Assembly (NCBI GenBank): GCA_002428205.1
Contig: DIUH01000445.1
Location: 1 to 8,653 of the forward strand
DNA from: Planctomycetaceae bacterium UBA6163
GTDB taxonomy: Bacteria > Planctomycetota > Planctomycetia > Pirellulales > Pirellulaceae
Direction of reading: 5' to 3'
DNA: 8,653 nucleotides
Below, piece by piece: positions 5,893-8,653 of this stretch. The notes beneath the pieces are model-generated. The model was not told where the DNA came from. It was given only the letters and a program-made list of their open reading frames with translations, and did no database searches. Positions within the stretch are counted from its first letter, which is position 1. Each line of letters begins with the position of its first letter. The position numbers and the translations under genes are program-made.

Positions 5893-7233
5893 TCACTCGT
5901 GCCGTAACGCGTCGATCGGATTCATCTTGGCGGCGCGAATCGCGGGATACAGGCCGCTGATCAACCCGACGGTCACCGCGATGCCCACGGCCAAGGGAAT
6001 CGTCGCATACACGATCGAAGGCTCGGCTTGGCGAATCGCTTCGGGCAACGACGCAAACTTCTCCGGTGATGTGGTTTCGACCACGTACAACAGTCCGTAG
6101 TACATTGGCGGGCCTAGGAAACCGAGCAGGATCCCGAGCGCCGCGCCCGAAAAACTCAGCACGATCGTCTCGACCAAGAATTGCCGAACAATGTCTTTTC
6201 GCTTCGCACCAAGGGCTCGGCGAATCCCGATTTCACGCGTTCGCTCGGTAACACTGGCAAGCATGATGTTCATGATACCGATGCCACCGACGACCAACGA
6301 AATGCAAGCGATCAAAACGCCGATCCCCAAAAACATCAGTCGTAGATTCCTCGCCTGTTCCAGCAATTCAAGCGGAACCACCACCGCGACGTCTTGCAAT
6401 GCCGCATGCCTAGGCTTAATCAAAGATTCAACCATCGCCGCGGTCGGACGAACATTCTCGACAGCCGAAAGATTACCGAGTGCAGCGACCTGCAAGGTAA
6501 TCTGATTCAGTTCCATGATTTCGGTTTCGAACTGACCGCTGCGGCGAGTCGTTACCATATCGCCGATCCTGCGTCGCAGCGTTTTGATCGGGATGTAAAC
6601 GTCGCTCGAAAAGTCTTGCGAATCGAGCGAACCACCGATTGCCGCCGACGCATTGCGGTGCTTTAAAACACCGACTACGCGATAATAATCGCTGCTTTCA
6701 GGGATATAAATCCGTTTGCCGAGCGGATCTTCGAAGGGAAATAATCGGTCGGCCGTTTGGGCGGCAAGCACACAAACGGTGTCGGCGGTTAAATCATCCG
6801 CATCGGCAAGGAACCGTCCTTCGCGAATCGTCAGTCGGTTTACTTCGGCATACTCAGGCGTACAACCGACCAATCGTCCGTCGACGCTATTATCACCGAC
6901 GGTAAACTGGCGACGAATCTCACGAATCGGCAAGGCACTTTCAATCGTCGGCACATTGGCGATGATCAATTCCAAGTCGCTTCGCTTGAGGCCGTATTGC
7001 GCGGCGCGACCGGTCAATTTTTCCGCTGGCGGTTTGATGCTGCGAACGATGATCGTGTTGGCACCGAGCGATTCGATTTGCTTTTGCACCACATCGCTGG
7101 CACCTTGGCTGATCGCCGTCAAAACGATGACCGCCCAAACACCGATCAAGATGCCAAGCATGGTCAAGCCGCTGCGTAGCGGATGAAGCAAGAGGCTCTT
7201 TACGCCGAGCTGCCAAGTGCGAAGCCAAACCAT
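5893..7233 (-). CDS. MacB/FtsX-type ABC transporter permease
   Basis: This 446-aa inner-membrane subunit couples ATP hydrolysis on its partner ATPase to movement of substrate or mechanical work in the periplasm. The order is classical for the family: a short amphipathic N-terminus, TM1 (about 22-42, TMLGILIGVWAVIVL), a large periplasmic MacB_PCD domain (about 45-285, starting QGASDVVQKQIESLGANT), then the FtsX domain with TM2 (about 300-324), TM3 (about 351-378) and TM4 (about 407-430). ERTREIGIRRALGA (330-343), the cytoplasmic coupling segment, is diagnostic. No fused ATPase domain is present; the ATPase is encoded nine bases upstream. ATG 7233 is preceded by GAG at suitable spacing. The C-terminus PIDALRHE is typical. 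The substrate could be an antibiotic, peptide, lipid or lipoprotein. The gene ends three bases from the stop of the convergent kinase gene. Confidence 0.95.
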   Translation of the reverse strand: MVWLRTWQLGVKSLLLHPLRSGLTMLGILIGVWAVIVLTAISQGASDVVQKQIESLGANTIIVRSIKPPAEKLTGRAAQYGLKRSDLELIIANVPTIESALPIREIRRQFTVGDNSVDGRLVGCTPEYAEVNRLTIREGRFLADADDLTADTVCVLAAQTADRLFPFEDPLGKRIYIPESSDYYRVVGVLKHRNASAAIGGSLDSQDFSSDVYIPIKTLRRRIGDMVTTRRSGQFETEIMELNQITLQVAALGNLSAVENVRPTAAMVESLIKPRHAALQDVAVVVPLELLEQARNLRLMFLGIGVLIACISLVVGGIGIMNIMLASVTERTREIGIRRALGAKRKDIVRQFLVETIVLSFSGAALGILLGFLGPPMYYGLLYVVETTSPEKFASLPEAIRQAEPSIVYATIPLAVGIAVTVGLISGLYPAIRAAKMNPIDALRHE

Positions 7234-7242
7234 AAGTAACGC

Positions 7243-8070
7243 TCAAAGTTTTCGTTGGGCCAAGGCCAGAATATTTTCGTGTTGCCGTCGCCGAGCTTCC
7301 TCGCGACTTTCTTGGCTATTGATACGATCGCTGGCCAACAAACCATCTCTCAGCCGAACGACCCGCTTGGCTCGCGCGGCCACTTCGTCTTCGTGCGTCA
7401 CCATGATGATCGTTCGGCCTTCCGCGTTCAGCCTATCGAAAAGTGATAAGATTTCTTCTGTGGTGACCGAGTCGAGGTTACCGGTCGCTTCGTCAGCGAG
7501 AATGAAATAGGGATCATTCATCAGGCTGCGGGCGATTGCGACTCGCTGCTGCTGGCCACCAGAAAGCTGCATTGGGCGATGGTCCAATCTTTCAGCCAAT
7601 CCGACAGAAGAGGCTAAGTCGATTGCCCGCTTTTGTTCGGCGGGTCCCAATCGGCCCTGATAATAGAGAGGAACCTGAATGTTTTCGACAACTGTATATT
7701 GCTGAATCAGATTATAAGACTGAAAAACGAACCCGATTCGGCGACTGCGGATATCGGCAAGTTCATCGTCAGACATCTGGGCAACGTCATCGCTGCCGAG
7801 AAAGAAATTGCCGCTGGTCGGTTTATCCAAGCAACCCAACAAGTTTAATAGCGTGCTCTTGCCGCTGCCCGATGGCCCCATGATCGCGACATAATCGCCT
7901 TCGGGGACATCGAACGAAACGCCTCTCAACGCGTGGACCGTTTCGCTTTTCAGAACATAAGATTTCTTCAACTCGCGAATCGAAACCGCGGGAGCGCCAG
8001 TGGCGTGAGAGACTGGTGCGGCCGCGGTCGTGCCGATGTTTGAAGTTCCGACTGTATAAGGATCAACCAC
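7243..8070 (-). CDS. ABC transporter ATP-binding protein (LolD/MacB type)
   Basis: This is the nucleotide-binding subunit partnering the downstream permease. I start it at GTG 8070, giving 275 aa: it lies four bases after the adaptor stop and is preceded by GGGAGAG (8078-8084). A longer frame from TTG 8121 would overlap the adaptor by 47 bases and is less likely. Numbered from GTG 8070: a Ser/Thr/Ala-rich extension of about 28 residues, then the ABC domain with Walker A GPSGSGKS (65-72), Q-loop Gln117 in FVFQSYNL, signature LSGGQQQR (169-176), Walker B FILADEATGNLD (189-200) and H-loop His226 in VTHED. All catalytic elements are intact. LLGCLDKPTSG and SYNLIQQYTVVENI fit the LolD/MacB subfamily. 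An extra C-terminal tail of about 30 charged residues (QESREEARRRQHENI) exceeds usual LolD length. It acts at the cytoplasmic face. Confidence 0.95.
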   Translation of the reverse strand: MVDPYTVGTSNIGTTAAAPVSHATGAPAVSIRELKKSYVLKSETVHALRGVSFDVPEGDYVAIMGPSGSGKSTLLNLLGCLDKPTSGNFFLGSDDVAQMSDDELADIRSRRIGFVFQSYNLIQQYTVVENIQVPLYYQGRLGPAEQKRAIDLASSVGLAERLDHRPMQLSGGQQQRVAIARSLMNDPYFILADEATGNLDSVTTEEILSLFDRLNAEGRTIIMVTHEDEVAARAKRVVRLRDGLLASDRINSQESREEARRRQHENILALAQRKL

Positions 8071-8074
8071 AGAA

Positions 8075-8653
8075 TCACTCTCCCGATTCGGCGGTTTTAC
8101 GCTCAGCGGCAATTCTTTCAAGGTACAGATCGCTGCGAGATTTACCTTCTACGGTCGATTCCGCGGGATTGGGAACATCGGTCGCCGAGTTGTCGTTTTG
8201 GCTTTGTGCGCCCGTTGCGGGTCTCGGTCCGCGGGGCGGTCCGCCTGCGTCTCGTGGCCCGCCCGGACCGCGAGGGGCCCCGGTGCTTGGTTCGCCCACT
8301 GGCCTGCCGCCCGGACCGCGTGGGCCAACCGCCCCATTGGCCCCCGTTTCACCGCCAACACGGGTTTCGGCGCCACGTGGCTGTTCACCATTGGCGGCGG
8401 GCTCGGCACCCGGAACGCTGTCGGCGACCAATTTTGCCAACAAGGTACCTTCAGATGGCTGCAAGTCGGGCAAATCGACCAATGAAAGGTTTTGCCTTAA
8501 ATTGAGAACGACTTTTTCGTTCTCGTTGACACCATCAAGGACGGTTGCTTGTTTCTCGTTCGTCGCGCCGATGCGGACTTCTCGAGTCTCAAAAGTATTA
8601 TCGTCTTTTTTCACCAGCGAATACGTTTTGCCGCCGTGTTCATAAATCGCTTG
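8075..8653 (-). CDS. Periplasmic adaptor (HlyD/MacA family), 3' part only
   Basis: Only the last 192 residues are in the window; the frame is open at the right edge, so the gene begins beyond 8653. The visible N-terminal part (QAIYEHGGKTYSLVKKDDN, then TREVRIGATNEKQATVLDGV and NEKVVLNLRQ) matches the membrane-proximal beta domain at the C-terminal end of membrane fusion proteins. These proteins bridge MacB-type ABC transporters to the outer envelope. The order adaptor, ATPase, permease with tiny gaps supports one operon and one complex. Residues about 75-165 (visible numbering) are an unusual low-complexity tail rich in Gly, Pro and Arg with GPRGPGG, APRGPGGPR and GGPPRGPRP, almost collagen-like, before a charged end (LYLERIAAERKTAESGE). 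A GTG at 8614 would give a 179-aa protein but lies in the middle of the domain and is not a real start. The hairpin, lipoyl and signal regions are outside the window. Confidence 0.88.
   Translation of the reverse strand, partial: QAIYEHGGKTYSLVKKDDNTFETREVRIGATNEKQATVLDGVNENEKVVLNLRQNLSLVDLPDLQPSEGTLLAKLVADSVPGAEPAANGEQPRGAETRVGGETGANGAVGPRGPGGRPVGEPSTGAPRGPGGPRDAGGPPRGPRPATGAQSQNDNSATDVPNPAESTVEGKSRSDLYLERIAAERKTAESGE
8078..8084 (-). promoter_or_regulatory. Ribosome binding site fixing the ATPase start
   Basis: On the minus strand GGGAGAG lies just before the adaptor stop codon and nine bases (counting from GGAG) ahead of GTG 8070. It is the best Shine-Dalgarno in the operon. It supports GTG 8070 over TTG 8121 and suggests translational coupling between adaptor and ATPase. 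Confidence 0.65.

Noticed and set aside
6716..7186. 156-aa plus-strand frame opposite the permease
   Set aside because: It lies wholly inside the antisense of a clear MacB/FtsX permease gene and has no recognisable features.
8016..8645. 209-aa Pro/Gly/Ser-rich plus-strand frame
   Set aside because: It is the mirror of the GC-rich collagen-like tail of the adaptor; the minus strand has conserved adaptor motifs and operon context.

Overview
The window reads as chromosomal DNA from a planctomycete of the Pirellulaceae type (Rhodopirellula and relatives). Four things point there: a DUF1080 secreted protein, an ECF sigma factor translationally coupled to a membrane Ser/Thr kinase, frequent GTG/TTG starts with patchy Shine-Dalgarno sequences, and a cluster of short GC-rich palindromes in an intergenic region. 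The assignment comes from gene content and family recognition, not from a search. No rRNA, tRNA, CRISPR array, transposase or phage gene was seen.

Layout. (1) 1-894 has no convincing gene. About 174-548 is packed with inverted repeats, including a perfect 22-bp hairpin nested inside a second pair of 15-bp arms; a 16-bp perfect palindrome lies at 641-656. (2) 895-2382 (+) encodes a cytoplasmic-looking conserved protein of unknown function. (3) 2371-2586 (-) is a possible small Lys/Pro/Ser-rich protein, tail-to-tail with the previous gene. (4) 2700-3386 (+) encodes an exported DUF1080 (3-keto-disaccharide hydrolase family) protein, followed by a strong stem-loop at 3401-3442. (5) 3515-4189 (+) encodes an ECF sigma factor whose stop overlaps the GTG start of a 567-aa Ser/Thr protein kinase (4186-5889). 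The kinase carries a C-terminal multi-pass membrane domain. (6) On the minus strand, 8653-5893 is a MacAB-like export operon: the 3' end of a periplasmic adaptor (HlyD/MacA type), then an ABC ATPase (LolD/MacB type), then an FtsX/MacB permease. The operon converges on the kinase gene with only 3 bp between the stops.

How the parts work together. The sigma factor and kinase are almost certainly one regulatory unit, in which the kinase would signal from the membrane to the transcription factor made with it. The three minus-strand genes should form a tripartite-type ATP-driven export or lipoprotein-handling complex, with the ATPase and permease as separate polypeptides rather than fused as in MacB. 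The DUF1080 protein is probably an exported carbohydrate-active protein. Nothing in the sequence ties it to the sigma/kinase pair except position.

I see no clear new multi-gene system. The least explained items are the nested palindrome cluster, the unknown conserved protein, the polytopic kinase tail and the collagen-like tail on the adaptor.
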